A stretch of DNA of 7,432 bases from JBOGGN01 sp050744165 (GTDB lineage: Bacteria; Actinomycetota; Acidimicrobiia; Acidimicrobiales; Palsa-688): contig JBOGGN010000329.1 of assembly GCA_050744165.1 (NCBI GenBank), positions 1 through 7,432 on the forward strand, in the 5' to 3' direction. A program made the translations under genes and the position numbers. Below, piece by piece: positions 1-6,602 of this stretch; within the stretch, counting starts at the first letter, position 1, and every line of letters begins with the position of its first letter. The notes beneath the pieces are model-generated. The model saw only the letters and a program-made list of their open reading frames with translations, was not told the origin of the DNA and did not search any database.

Positions 1-620
1 ATGACCGGCGGGTCGCCGAGCTTGGCTCGCAGACGGTGCATGGTGTGCTTCACCGCGCTGGTGAATGGGTCAGCTGCCTCGTCCCAGACTCGTTCAAGTA
101 GTTGCTCGGCCGAGAGCACGACGCCGGGTGAGGTGAGCAGGCATTCGAGCAGGGCGAACTCTTTGGGGCTCAGCTCCAGGCGTCGCCCGGCGCGGCAGAC
201 GACGCGGCGGGCGGGGTCGAGGTTGATGTCCTCGTAGGTGAGAGTGGGTGGCACGGGCGGGGTCGATCGGCGTGCGAGGGCGCGGACGCGGGCGACTAGC
301 TCGGTGAAGTCAAACGGCTTGGGGAGGTAGTCATCGGCGCCGAGCCCGAGGCCGTCCACGCGGTCTTTGACGGTGCTGGCGGCGGTGAGCATCAAGACGC
401 GGCTGTCGGTGCCGGCGGCGGCGAGGTGGCGGCAGATGTCGTCGCCGTGGACGCCGGGAAGGTCTCGGTCCAAGACGATCACGTCGTAGCGGGTGACGGC
501 CAGGTGGCTGAGGGCGTCGGTGCCGTCCAGGACGACGTCGACGGCCATGCCCTCGCGACGCAACCCGGTCCCGATGGACTCGGCCAGGACCTCGAAGTCC
601 TCGACCACCAGGACCCTCAT
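1..620 (-). CDS. OmpR-family response regulator (3' end cut by window edge)
   Basis: DNA-binding response regulator, presumably phosphorylated by a histidine kinase encoded beyond the left edge. The protein starts MRVLVVEDFEVLAES. The receiver domain covers about residues 1-115, with acidic pair E7/D8, phospho-acceptor D51 (in VLDRDLPG), T79 and K101 (in LPKPFD), so all key residues are present. A winged-helix effector domain (Trans_reg_C) follows from about residue 128, with the typical LSPKEFALLECLL helix and, near the edge, the VKHTMHRLRAKLGDP recognition-helix region. About 206 codons are visible; family members run to about 220-230, so only the last strand of the wing is missing. The ATG at 618-620 is preceded by GGTGGA at a spacing of 5. 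The gene is divergent from the ABC ATPase remnant at 784. The target is unknown. Family assignment is firm; the specific role is not. Confidence 0.93.
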   Translation of the reverse strand, partial: MRVLVVEDFEVLAESIGTGLRREGMAVDVVLDGTDALSHLAVTRYDVIVLDRDLPGVHGDDICRHLAAAGTDSRVLMLTAASTVKDRVDGLGLGADDYLPKPFDFTELVARVRALARRSTPPVPPTLTYEDINLDPARRVVCRAGRRLELSPKEFALLECLLTSPGVVLSAEQLLERVWDEAADPFTSAVKHTMHRLRAKLGDPPV

Positions 621-740
621 CGGATTCCACCGGAGTGGCCGGGGTGGCGCTGTTGGCCGCGGATTGGACCTGCCATGTGGTCAAGCATGCCGGGGCGTAG
701 GTCGCAGCCCGGTAGCAGCGTTTGCGACCCGGCTTCGACC

Positions 741-773
741 GGCGGGGTCGTACAACGATTTCGTACTTCCGCC
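741..773. promoter_or_regulatory. imperfect inverted repeat upstream of the ABC remnant
   Basis: GGCGGGGTCGTAC (741-753) faces GTACTTCCGCC (763-773); the outer GGCGG/CCGCC and inner GTAC blocks pair, but the spacing between them differs by two bases. The right part, CGTACTTCCGCC, resembles the CGTACTTTCGGCC arm of the perfect repeat at 2942-2994. It lies about 10 bases before the start of the decayed ABC gene and about 120 bases before the divergent OmpR-type gene. It may be a decayed binding site of the same NarL-type regulator. This is inference from sequence resemblance only. Confidence 0.3.
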
Positions 774-783
774 ACGAGGAGAA

Positions 784-1015
784 ATGAACGACGAGTGATC
801 GCCAGACGATCGATGTTTCCGGGCTGGGCAAGCGGTTCGGGGCGACGCAAGCATTGGACGGCATGACCTTCCGCGTCGAGCCCGGTCGGATGACTGGATT
901 TCCTGCCCCAACGGCGCGGGCAAGTCCACCACGATCCGATCCGCCGGTGGTGGTCCTAGACGAGTCGTTCAACGGCATGGACTCATTGGGATCGGCTAGA
1001 GGCCGAACGACCTCT
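784..1015 (+). pseudogene. decayed CcmA/NatA-type ABC transporter ATPase
   Basis: Remnant of an ATP-binding subunit of a drug- or lipid-type ABC exporter. Purine-rich GAGGAG (776-781) precedes ATG 784, which reads MNDE and stops. Removing one T near 796 joins it to DRQTIDVSGLGKRFG and then to ALDGMTFRVEPGRMTGF, the standard N-terminal strand pair of this family. A second frame break (one base short, near 902-909) leads into the Walker A PNGAGKSTTIR at 907-939. Almost at once the frame returns to PVVVLDESFNGMDS (944-985), which is Walker B plus D-loop. Intact relatives have roughly 100 residues between these motifs, including the Q-loop and LSGGQ signature, so about 300 bp are missing. LDEP and NGMDP both read Ser for Pro, which fits relaxed selection. 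After about 1000 a TAG interrupts, and the C-terminal half is not recognisable. No permease partner is visible. It cannot encode a working ATPase. Confidence 0.82.
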
Positions 1016-1091
1016 CTAGGAACTGACCAGGGTCCGCCACTCGAAGCAGGCGCATTCGCCGACAACCCTCATTTTGCGCTGAGTGCCTCTG

Positions 1092-1751
1092 TTATACGGA
1101 AGCGCTGGCGATCCGGCTCTCCCAATATTGAGCGGCGACCTCGACGCGGTTGCGTGCGTTCAGCTTCTCTTGGATACGGGCGATGTGGGTCTTGACGGTG
1201 CTGAGGGAGATGAAGAGCTCTGCGGCGATCTCCTGGTTGGTGCGTCCCCTGGCGATGCTGGCGACGATTTCGAGCTCTCGTTCGGAGAGCACGCCTGACC
1301 GCGCGACACCTTTGAATCTTCGGACCGGGGTGAGCTGCTTGAGGAGGCGGACGGTCACTGAAGGCGAGATGAGGGCGTCGCCAGCGTGAGCGGCTCGCAC
1401 GGCTTCGATGAGGAGGGCAGGGCCCGCGTCTTTGAGGAGGAATCCGGCGGCACCGGCGCGTAGGGCGCCGTAGACGTACTCGTCGGTGTCGAAGGTGGTG
1501 ACGATCACGACGCGGAGCGGGTCGGGCACGTCGGGACCGGCGATCGCCCGGGTGACTTCGATACCATCGAGTTCCGGCATGCGGATGTCGACCAGGGAGA
1601 CATCGGGGCGAACGTCTTGAGCAAGGGCAACGGCCTGTGCCCCGTCGCTGGCTTCTGCGACCACAGTCACACCCGGTTGGGTCTCAAGAATTTGTCGAAA
1701 GCCGCTACGAACCATGGCCTGGTCGTCGGCCAACAAGACCCGGATGCTCAT
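1092..1751 (-). CDS. NarL/LuxR-type response regulator
   Basis: A 219-residue two-component output regulator, the usual size for the family. The receiver domain (about 3-120) has D9/D10, phospho-acceptor D55 (in SLVDIRMPELDG), T85 (in VIVTTFD) and K107 (in FLLKDAGP). A LuxR-type helix-turn-helix lies at about 153-212, from LSERELEIVASIARGRTN to STVKTHIARIQEKL. All conserved positions are present, so it should be functional. I chose the ATG at 1749-1751 because it starts MSIRVLLADD, the exact beginning of the receiver; an upstream in-frame ATG would add 15 residues encoded inside the kinase gene. The start overlaps the kinase stop as ATGA, and no Shine-Dalgarno is visible, suggesting translational coupling. 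It is cotranscribed with the kinase and divergent from the exporter operon, which with its own operon is its most likely target (inference). Confidence 0.95.
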   Translation of the reverse strand: MSIRVLLADDQAMVRSGFRQILETQPGVTVVAEASDGAQAVALAQDVRPDVSLVDIRMPELDGIEVTRAIAGPDVPDPLRVVIVTTFDTDEYVYGALRAGAAGFLLKDAGPALLIEAVRAAHAGDALISPSVTVRLLKQLTPVRRFKGVARSGVLSERELEIVASIARGRTNQEIAAELFISLSTVKTHIARIQEKLNARNRVEVAAQYWESRIASASV

Positions 1752-2905
1752 GGTCCGGTCCGGGCCGGGAGCGGCAGGCTGGCATGGACTGCCCAACCGG
1801 CATCGGCGAGGGGACCGGCGTGGAGCTGGCCGCCGAGCGCCTCGACTCGTTCCCGCATCCCGACAAGACCGTAGCCACTAGGTATCCGGGCCGGAAGAGG
1901 CGGCGCAGGGGCGTCGTTGGTGACCTCGACGCCGACGCGGTCCGGGTCGTGGGTGACGGTGACGGTGACCGAGTGGGCCTCGGGAGCGTGACGAGCCACG
2001 TTGGTAAGCGCTTCTTGGACCACGCGGTAGACGGTGGTGGCGACCTCGCCAGGCCAGGTGTTCGCGGTGAGCTCGGTCGGGAGGCGGAGGTCGACGGCGG
2101 GTCCGTGGCGGCCGAAGCGCTCGACGAGCTGGTCGATCGGTTCGGGCGCTGATGAGACCCCGGCGGTGTCGTCGGGATCACGCAAGAGCCCGACGAGCCG
2201 GCGGATGGCGGTCAGGGTTTCGCTGCCGGCGACCTCGATGCTGGCGAGGGCGGCGAGTAGCGGTTCGGGGTCGTCCTTGCTGGCGAAGCTTGCCGCTTGC
2301 GCCTGGACCACCATGCCAGTCACGTGGTGAGCGACCAAGTCGTGCAGCTCACGCGCCAGTTCCAGACGCTCGTTGCGCCGGACCGCATCGAGGGCCGCAT
2401 CGTGGCGGCGATCGAGGGAGCGTAACCAGGCGCCGACAGCGAGCGCGCTGGCCCAAAGCGTGACCGAGGACAGAGCATCGAGGGCGGAGGGCTTGAACGA
2501 TCCGGTCCCGTGGGAACTCTGGCCCACGGCAACGACGACCACGCCCACCACGGCGAGCCACGCCGCTCGATGTGGTGCGACCCAGCGCGCCGTCGAGGCG
2601 GCAAGTACCAGCAGCGCAACCCAGCGCCCGGCCTGGACCGGTCCAGCGTTGAAACCGAGACCCTCCGGGACCATCGTGGCCACGGCGAAGAGGGCGAGCC
2701 CCACCGCAACGGCCCACGATCGATTGCGTGATCGCAGCACGGCGGTGGCGCCGATGACGACGTCGACGGCGAGGTCGAGCGGCCAGTTGCTGCCAGCGCT
2801 GGCCGCGCGCGCCGTGTCGGAGGCGACCGCGGCCGCCAAGGCCAGCAAGAGCACGACGTCGGGACCCGATCTGACGATGGCAGCCAGTCGCCGTAACCGT
2901 GGCAC
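1748..2905 (-). CDS. membrane sensor histidine kinase (HisKA_3 class)
   Basis: Sensor kinase partner of the NarL-type regulator, about 385 residues from the GTG at 2903-2905. The N-terminal half is membrane-embedded, with about five or six hydrophobic segments between residues 15 and 162 (for example VVLLLALAAAVAS and WLAVVGVVVVAVG) and no large extracellular domain, so it probably senses something within or at the membrane, or the exporter itself. The HisKA_3 dimerisation helix carries the phospho-acceptor H188 in ELARELHDLVAHHVTG. The HATPase_c domain shows an N-box at about 298-306 (QEALTNVARHA, N302) and a G-box at 343-353 (SGYGLVGMRERV). The reading frame stays open upstream to 3214, but that part is Arg/Pro-rich and overlaps the exporter gene; GTG 2905 lies just before the first membrane helix. 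The start has only a weak ribosome site and is the least certain part. The stop overlaps the regulator's ATG. Confidence 0.92.
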   Translation of the reverse strand: MPRLRRLAAIVRSGPDVVLLLALAAAVASDTARAASAGSNWPLDLAVDVVIGATAVLRSRNRSWAVAVGLALFAVATMVPEGLGFNAGPVQAGRWVALLVLAASTARWVAPHRAAWLAVVGVVVVAVGQSSHGTGSFKPSALDALSSVTLWASALAVGAWLRSLDRRHDAALDAVRRNERLELARELHDLVAHHVTGMVVQAQAASFASKDDPEPLLAALASIEVAGSETLTAIRRLVGLLRDPDDTAGVSSAPEPIDQLVERFGRHGPAVDLRLPTELTANTWPGEVATTVYRVVQEALTNVARHAPEAHSVTVTVTHDPDRVGVEVTNDAPAPPLPARIPSGYGLVGMRERVEALGGQLHAGPLADAGWAVHASLPLPARTGP

Positions 2906-2941
2906 GCCACGCAGGGTACGTCGGGGCCGTTCCCAGGTCTG

Positions 2942-2994
2942 TCGGCCGAAAGTACGAATCTGGGCGTGGCCGGCAGAAGCGTACTTTCGGCCGA
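2942..2994. promoter_or_regulatory. perfect 15-bp inverted repeat, probable operator
   Basis: TCGGCCGAAAGTACG at 2942-2956 is matched exactly, in inverted orientation, by CGTACTTTCGGCCGA at 2980-2994, with 23 bases between. The two arms lie in the gap between the divergent kinase and ATPase genes, about 37 bases from the kinase GTG and about 160 bases from the ATPase ATG. The core ACTTTCGGCC resembles, from memory, the box bound by the NarL-family regulator DevR/DosR (roughly GGGACTTNNGNCCC), which also binds paired sites. The natural candidate ligand is the NarL-type regulator encoded next door. TACTTT within each arm could also act as a -10 element in either direction; I see no convincing -35. 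The repeat is directly seen; its regulatory role is inferred. Confidence 0.72.
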
Positions 2995-3072
2995 TACCCG
3001 GCCGTGGGCGAACCGGCCATCCTGGCGTCGTGCCCGCCCTACACCTCCTCTTGGCACCCGCACCGTCGCGCG

Positions 3073-3103
3073 CTGCTCTTGCCGCTGGCACCGGCAAGAG
3101 CAG
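3073..3103 (+). other. 12-bp-stem hairpin in the exporter leader
   Basis: CTGCTCTTGCCG (3073-3084) pairs perfectly with CGGCAAGAGCAG (3092-3103) around a 7-base loop; a G-T wobble and one more C-G pair extend it. It sits 49 bases upstream of the ATPase ATG and so would lie in that transcript's leader if the promoter is near the 2942-2994 repeat. No run of T follows directly: GTGATGGACGGCGCCCC intervenes before TTTT at 3119-3122, so it is not a standard intrinsic terminator on the plus strand, nor is there a T run for the minus strand. It could be an attenuator, a transcript-stabilising element, or a protein-binding site. The structure is certain; the function is open. Confidence 0.5.
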
Positions 3104-3152
3104 TGATGGACGGCGCCCCTTTTCCCAGCCTGCTTCTGAGAGATAGGACCCG

Positions 3153-3869
3153 ATGAGGAACGACTCCTTCCCCGGCGCTGACGACAAAGCGATCCAACTC
3201 GACGCCGTGACCAAGATCTACCAGTCCGGCCGACAACCTGCGTTGACCCAGGTCAGCTTCGGCGTGGCCGCCGGAGAAGCCGTGGCCGTCATGGGCCCTT
3301 CGGGTAGCGGCAAGTCCACTCTGCTGAACTTGATGGCCGGGTTGGATCGCCCCACCTCTGGCCGTGTGTTCGTGGCGGGACGGCGGATCGACAACCGCAG
3401 CGAGAGCGCGCTGGCCCGCTTTCGTGCCCGTCACGTCGGGATCGTGTTCCAGTTCTTCAACTTGCTCGACGACCTGACCGTCGAGGACAACGTGCTGCTC
3501 CCCGCGCAGCTGGTCGGCGCCGATCGCCATCGCGCCAGGAGGCGAGCCAACGAGCTCCTCGGCTGGATGGGCATCGAGCATCATCGAAACGCCTACCCGC
3601 CGCACCTGTCGGGTGGACAACGCCAGCGGGTCGCGATCGCCCGAGCGCTGGTGAACTCGCCCGAGCTGCTCTTGGCTGACGAGCCGACCGGGGCGCTCGA
3701 CTCTGCGACCGGGAACGAGATCAGCGATCTGCTGAGGGAACTGAACGCGGCAGGCCAAACGCTGGTGCTCGTCACCCACGACTCCGACCTGGCCCGCCGT
3801 CAACGCGCCCGAACCGTACACATCGTCGACGGCCGCCTCGCCACCAGCACGGCAGAGGTGACCAGATGA
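3153..3869 (+). CDS. MacB/LolD-type ABC transporter ATPase
   Basis: A 238-residue cytoplasmic ATPase that powers the FtsX-like permease encoded next. Motifs are complete and in order: Walker A GPSGSGKST (48-56), Q-loop Q100 in VFQFFNLL, signature LSGGQRQR (152-159), Walker B LLLADE (172-177) with catalytic E177, D-loop ALDS (181-184) and switch H209 in LVTHD. The FFNLLDDLTVEDNV segment after the Q-loop is typical of MacB, LolD and FtsE-type ATPases that drive periplasmic movements rather than classic transmembrane transport. AGGA (3145-3148) precedes the ATG at a spacing of 4; the first 12 residues lie before the conserved domain. It ends with ATGA shared with the permease start, implying coupled translation and fixed stoichiometry. 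Control is probably by the adjacent two-component pair via the 2942-2994 repeat. Substrate unknown. Confidence 0.96.
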   Translation: MRNDSFPGADDKAIQLDAVTKIYQSGRQPALTQVSFGVAAGEAVAVMGPSGSGKSTLLNLMAGLDRPTSGRVFVAGRRIDNRSESALARFRARHVGIVFQFFNLLDDLTVEDNVLLPAQLVGADRHRARRRANELLGWMGIEHHRNAYPPHLSGGQRQRVAIARALVNSPELLLADEPTGALDSATGNEISDLLRELNAAGQTLVLVTHDSDLARRQRARTVHIVDGRLATSTAEVTR

Positions 3870-6220
3870 ACTGGTTCGACGCGGTGAGGACGGCCACCGG
3901 CCGCATGGCCAACCACAAGGTGCAAGCGTTCGTGATCGGCGTGGTGCTGGCCGCATCAACTGCCTCGGCCACGCTCGGCATCGCGCTCCTCGCCGCCGTG
4001 AACGCCCCCTTCCAGCACGCCTTCGCTGCCCACAACGGCGCAGATGTAACCCTCACCGTCGACGCATCCCGGATCAGTCAGAACCAGCTCGCCGCCAGCC
4101 GCTCGCTTCCCGGGGTCGCCGCCATCTCCGGCCCATTCCCCGAAACCACCGCCGTGGTCAGCTTCGGCGGCAACTCGCTCGGCCCACGCCTCCTTGTCGC
4201 GCGCCCGTCGCCGAAAGGGCCCGTTGATGACGTCACCCTGAGCGCCGGCCAATGGCCAGACAGGCCTGGACAAGTCGTGCTCTACAGCGGCGACGACGGT
4301 GGTGGCGGCTTCCCGGTCCTGGGCGACACCGTCGAGGTGAGCGGACCCTCAGGCGTCCACTCCCTGACCGTGGTCGGGTTCGCGGCGTCGGTCACCGGGA
4401 CGGCAGACGGCTGGGTGAACACGACCGAGATGTCTCGTGTCCAGTCCTCGGGGACGCCGCCAAATGAACAGGTGCTCTACCGCTTCGCCAACGCCGCAAC
4501 GGACGCTGAAATTGCGTCCGACATCGCCGAGATCAAGCACGCGCTACCGCCCGGCGCGGTGACGGGAGCCTCGACCTGGCTGACCTCGGAACGCAAAGCG
4601 GCCGGAAACGCGGTGATCATCCAGCCGTTCATCATCTCCTTCGCCCTGCTCGGCCTGGCCATGGCCATCCTCATCGTCGCCAACGTGGTCAGCGCCGCTG
4701 TCGTGTCCCAATACCGCCGGATCGGCGTGCTGAAGAGCATCGGGTTCACCCCTGCCCACGTGGCCACCACCTACCTCCTGCGAATCGGCGCCCCCGCAGC
4801 ACTGGGAGGCGTGGCCGGAGTCGTGCTCGGCAATGTCGCGGCCGTCCCCGTGCTCCACCACAGCTCGGGCATCTACGGCGTCGGTAAACCGAGCGCACCG
4901 CTGTGGGCATCGGCCGTGGCGTTCGTCGGGATGTTCGCCCTCACCATGCTGGCGGCGCTCACCCCAGCTCTTCGGGCGGGCAAGCTCTCGGCGGTTGAGG
5001 CCATCGCCGCTGGCCGCGCTCCCCGGGCAGGCCACGGCTTCCTGGCTCATCGCATCGCCGGCCGGCTGCCGCTCCCACGCCCGGTTCGCATCGGCCTGGC
5101 GCACCCCTTCACTCGGCCATCACGCAGCATAGTGACCGTCGCCGCGATCGCCTTCGGCGTCACCGCGGTGATGTTCGCCGTCGGGCTCACCTCTGTCCTC
5201 GGGCGGGTGCAGCAAGCGCAAACCCTCTCAAACACCGCGCCCGTGCAACTGCAGCTCAACAATCCGCACACCGTGCCCAGCACTGCCGTAGACGCGGCGG
5301 CGGTCGCGGCGCTGCGCGCCCAACCCGGAACCAGTCGATACGTCGCCGTCTACGGCGGCGACACCGCCGACCATGTCCAGATCCCCGGCGTCTCGCAGTC
5401 CGTCACGGCCACCGCCTTCGGCGGCGACAGCTCCTGGCTCGGCTACAGCCTGATCGCCGGCCGCTGGTATAACGCAGCCGGCGAAGTCGCTGTCAACTCG
5501 GCGTTCCTGTCCGACAGTGGCCTCACGATCGGCGACACCACCATCATCGGCGTGCTCGGGGGCAGCGACGTCACGACCACGATCCGGATCGTCGGGGAAG
5601 TATTCGCCCCCCACGACCAGCCGTGGCTCTTCACCAGCGCACAGACACTCCCCGGAGTCGCCATCCGACAGAACCTCCGGGGATACGACATCGGGCTACG
5701 TCCCAGCACCAGCCCCAGCGACTACATCCACCAGGTCAACTCCACCCTCGCAGGTCACAGCCCATGGACCGCCACCCGGCCACAAGGGAACAGCTTCTAC
5801 GGCATCGCCACGTCGCTGATCGCCCTGCTCGCCGCCCTGGTGGCCATCGGCGCTGGCCTCGGGGTCCTCAACACGATCATGATGACCACCAACGATCGAG
5901 TCCATGACCTTGGCATCTTCAAGGCGCTCGGCATGCGGCCCACTCAGATAATCAGCATGGTCACCAGCCAAATCGTCATACCCGCGATCCTCGCCGCTGC
6001 GATCGCTGCGCCCATCGCCACCGTCCTCACCACCACTGCCGTCCACGCCATGGCCAACGCCGCCCACAGCAGCATCCCCGCCAGCTTCAGCCATGTACTC
6101 CCACCATCCCGGCTCGCCCTCGTTTCCCTAGCCGGCCTCGCCATCGCCCTCGCCGGGGCAATCCTGCCGGCAACCTGGGCCGCTCGGGCCACGCCAGCAG
6201 CCGCCCTGCGGGCGGAATGA
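3866..6220 (+). CDS. FtsX-like ABC transporter permease, double-FtsX type
   Basis: A 784-residue membrane subunit working with the preceding ATPase. I see about eight hydrophobic segments: near 20-45, 253-280, 303-328, 345-367, 421-445, 645-672, 700-725 and 748-770. Two large extracytoplasmic domains (about 46-250 and 446-644) each follow a first helix, and each is followed by a three-helix FtsX core, so the protein is an internal duplication of the MacB permease plan. Each core carries the cytoplasmic coupling motif after its first helix: RRIGVLKSIGFTPAHV (284-299) and HDLGIFKALGMRPTQI (680-695). The C-terminus ATPAAALRAE is the family's usual ending. One polypeptide can supply both halves of the complex, so a single ATPase dimer would suffice. 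The ATG overlaps the ATPase stop. MacB-type export, lipid movement or envelope signalling are all possible; nothing here fixes the substrate. The frame is intact throughout. Confidence 0.94.
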   Translation: MNWFDAVRTATGRMANHKVQAFVIGVVLAASTASATLGIALLAAVNAPFQHAFAAHNGADVTLTVDASRISQNQLAASRSLPGVAAISGPFPETTAVVSFGGNSLGPRLLVARPSPKGPVDDVTLSAGQWPDRPGQVVLYSGDDGGGGFPVLGDTVEVSGPSGVHSLTVVGFAASVTGTADGWVNTTEMSRVQSSGTPPNEQVLYRFANAATDAEIASDIAEIKHALPPGAVTGASTWLTSERKAAGNAVIIQPFIISFALLGLAMAILIVANVVSAAVVSQYRRIGVLKSIGFTPAHVATTYLLRIGAPAALGGVAGVVLGNVAAVPVLHHSSGIYGVGKPSAPLWASAVAFVGMFALTMLAALTPALRAGKLSAVEAIAAGRAPRAGHGFLAHRIAGRLPLPRPVRIGLAHPFTRPSRSIVTVAAIAFGVTAVMFAVGLTSVLGRVQQAQTLSNTAPVQLQLNNPHTVPSTAVDAAAVAALRAQPGTSRYVAVYGGDTADHVQIPGVSQSVTATAFGGDSSWLGYSLIAGRWYNAAGEVAVNSAFLSDSGLTIGDTTIIGVLGGSDVTTTIRIVGEVFAPHDQPWLFTSAQTLPGVAIRQNLRGYDIGLRPSTSPSDYIHQVNSTLAGHSPWTATRPQGNSFYGIATSLIALLAALVAIGAGLGVLNTIMMTTNDRVHDLGIFKALGMRPTQIISMVTSQIVIPAILAAAIAAPIATVLTTTAVHAMANAAHSSIPASFSHVLPPSRLALVSLAGLAIALAGAILPATWAARATPAAALRAE

Positions 6221-6278
6221 GCGAATGGCTTGCAGCCCCTTTCTCGACCACGCCGCACTCGCCGGCCACCGCAGGCGA

Positions 6279-6398
6279 CCATTCGTAAAACGCCGAACGC
6301 GACACCGAGCACACCCGGCACAAGGTCTTGAGGTCGAACTTGGTCTTTTGGGCATCGATAAACGCCAAGACCTTCACGCGTTCGACTCTTTCATCCAA
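6279..6398 (-). pseudogene. IS3-family orfB (transposase), N-terminal fragment
   Basis: About 40 codons, reading VKVLAFIDAQKTKF, then LKTLCRVCSVSRSAFYEW. This is the N-terminal helix-turn-helix segment preceding the rve/DDE domain in IS3 OrfB proteins. Similarity stops after FYEW (6279); the frame runs on into the 3' end of the permease gene on the opposite strand without transposase features. The catalytic Asp, Asp and Glu are all absent. The frame opens with TTG at 6396-6398, inside the orfA end, so the native product would have been an OrfAB fusion made by -1 slippage in the stretch around 6376-6405. Confidence 0.72.
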
Positions 6399-6514
6399 AA
6401 GACCGCAGCTCGTTTTAAGATCTCACGCTCCGTCTCCAACTCCACCACCCGCTTGCGGAGCCGTTTGACCTCCTCGGACTCTGCGGTCTCCGCCGCGAAC
6501 CGCTGCGGGTCCTC
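6374..6514 (-). pseudogene. IS3-family orfA, C-terminal fragment
   Basis: Reads ESEEVKRLRKRVVELETE followed by REILKRAAVFWMKESNA and a stop at 6374-6376. This is the leucine-zipper end of IS3 OrfA, which mediates OrfA/OrfAB multimerisation. The N-terminal helix-turn-helix (about 45 residues) is missing. Just upstream on the minus strand, ATGGG followed by AGTCCGCGGCGT would read MGSPRR, a common OrfA start, if one base were restored; that suggests an internal deletion plus a frame break rather than simple end truncation (inference). The open frame extends upstream to 6784, but that part has no transposase features and crosses the putative IS end, so I do not treat it as coding. Confidence 0.65.
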
Positions 6515-6562
6515 CGGAGCACGCCGCGGACTCCCATCTGGACTCCCTTCTCTGCCCTTCTG

Positions 6563-6578
6563 CCAGCCTATAGGCTGG
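6563..6578. repeat. 16-bp perfect palindrome
   Basis: CCAGCCTATAGGCTGG is its own reverse complement. It lies about 25 bases inside the putative outer end of the IS3 remnant. Such symmetric sites near an IS end may bind transposase or a repressor, or may be chance. No pairing extends beyond the 16 bases and no T run follows, so it is not a terminator. Confidence 0.5.
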
Positions 6579-6602
6579 TCTCGGGTGTCCGGTTGCCGCT
6601 CA

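Larger units (their letters stand above)
6222..6602 (-). mobile_element. remnant of an IS3-family insertion sequence
   Basis: Minus-strand remnant holding the end of orfA and the beginning of orfB, with orfB in the -1 frame relative to orfA, as is usual for IS3 elements that make OrfAB by frameshifting. Everything after the first 40 or so residues of orfB, including the whole DDE catalytic domain, is missing, so it cannot transpose. The likely outer end is near 6602: read on the minus strand it begins TGAGCGGCAACCGGACACC, a TG-starting sequence of the kind found at IS3 ends, and base composition drops just outside it. The inner border lies between the permease stop (6220) and 6279. The opposite terminal repeat and any target duplication are not visible. 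Family is clear; exact borders are guesses. Confidence 0.68.

Noticed and set aside
996..1019. AGAGG/CCTCT hairpin downstream of the ABC remnant
   Set aside because: Only five pairs with no T run; too weak to call a terminator for either neighbour.
331..1065. 244-codon minus-strand frame overlapping the OmpR regulator start and the ABC remnant
   Set aside because: It is an out-of-frame shadow: its C-terminal half is Arg/Pro/His-rich low-complexity sequence opposite or out of phase with the genuine receiver domain.
2899..3156. 85-codon plus-strand frame between kinase and ATPase genes
   Set aside because: It runs through the inverted repeat and hairpin, overlaps both neighbours, has no ribosome site and no recognisable domain; most likely a chance frame in GC-rich DNA.
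2906..3214. Longer N-terminus for the histidine kinase (ATG at 3214)
   Set aside because: It would add 103 Arg/Pro-rich residues, place the operator and hairpin in coding sequence and overlap the ATPase gene; GTG 2905 just before the first membrane helix is far more natural.
6201..6215. Possible terminator hairpin at the permease end
   Set aside because: CCGCCC and GGGCGG pair around a 3-base loop, but only six pairs form, inside the coding sequence, and no T run follows.
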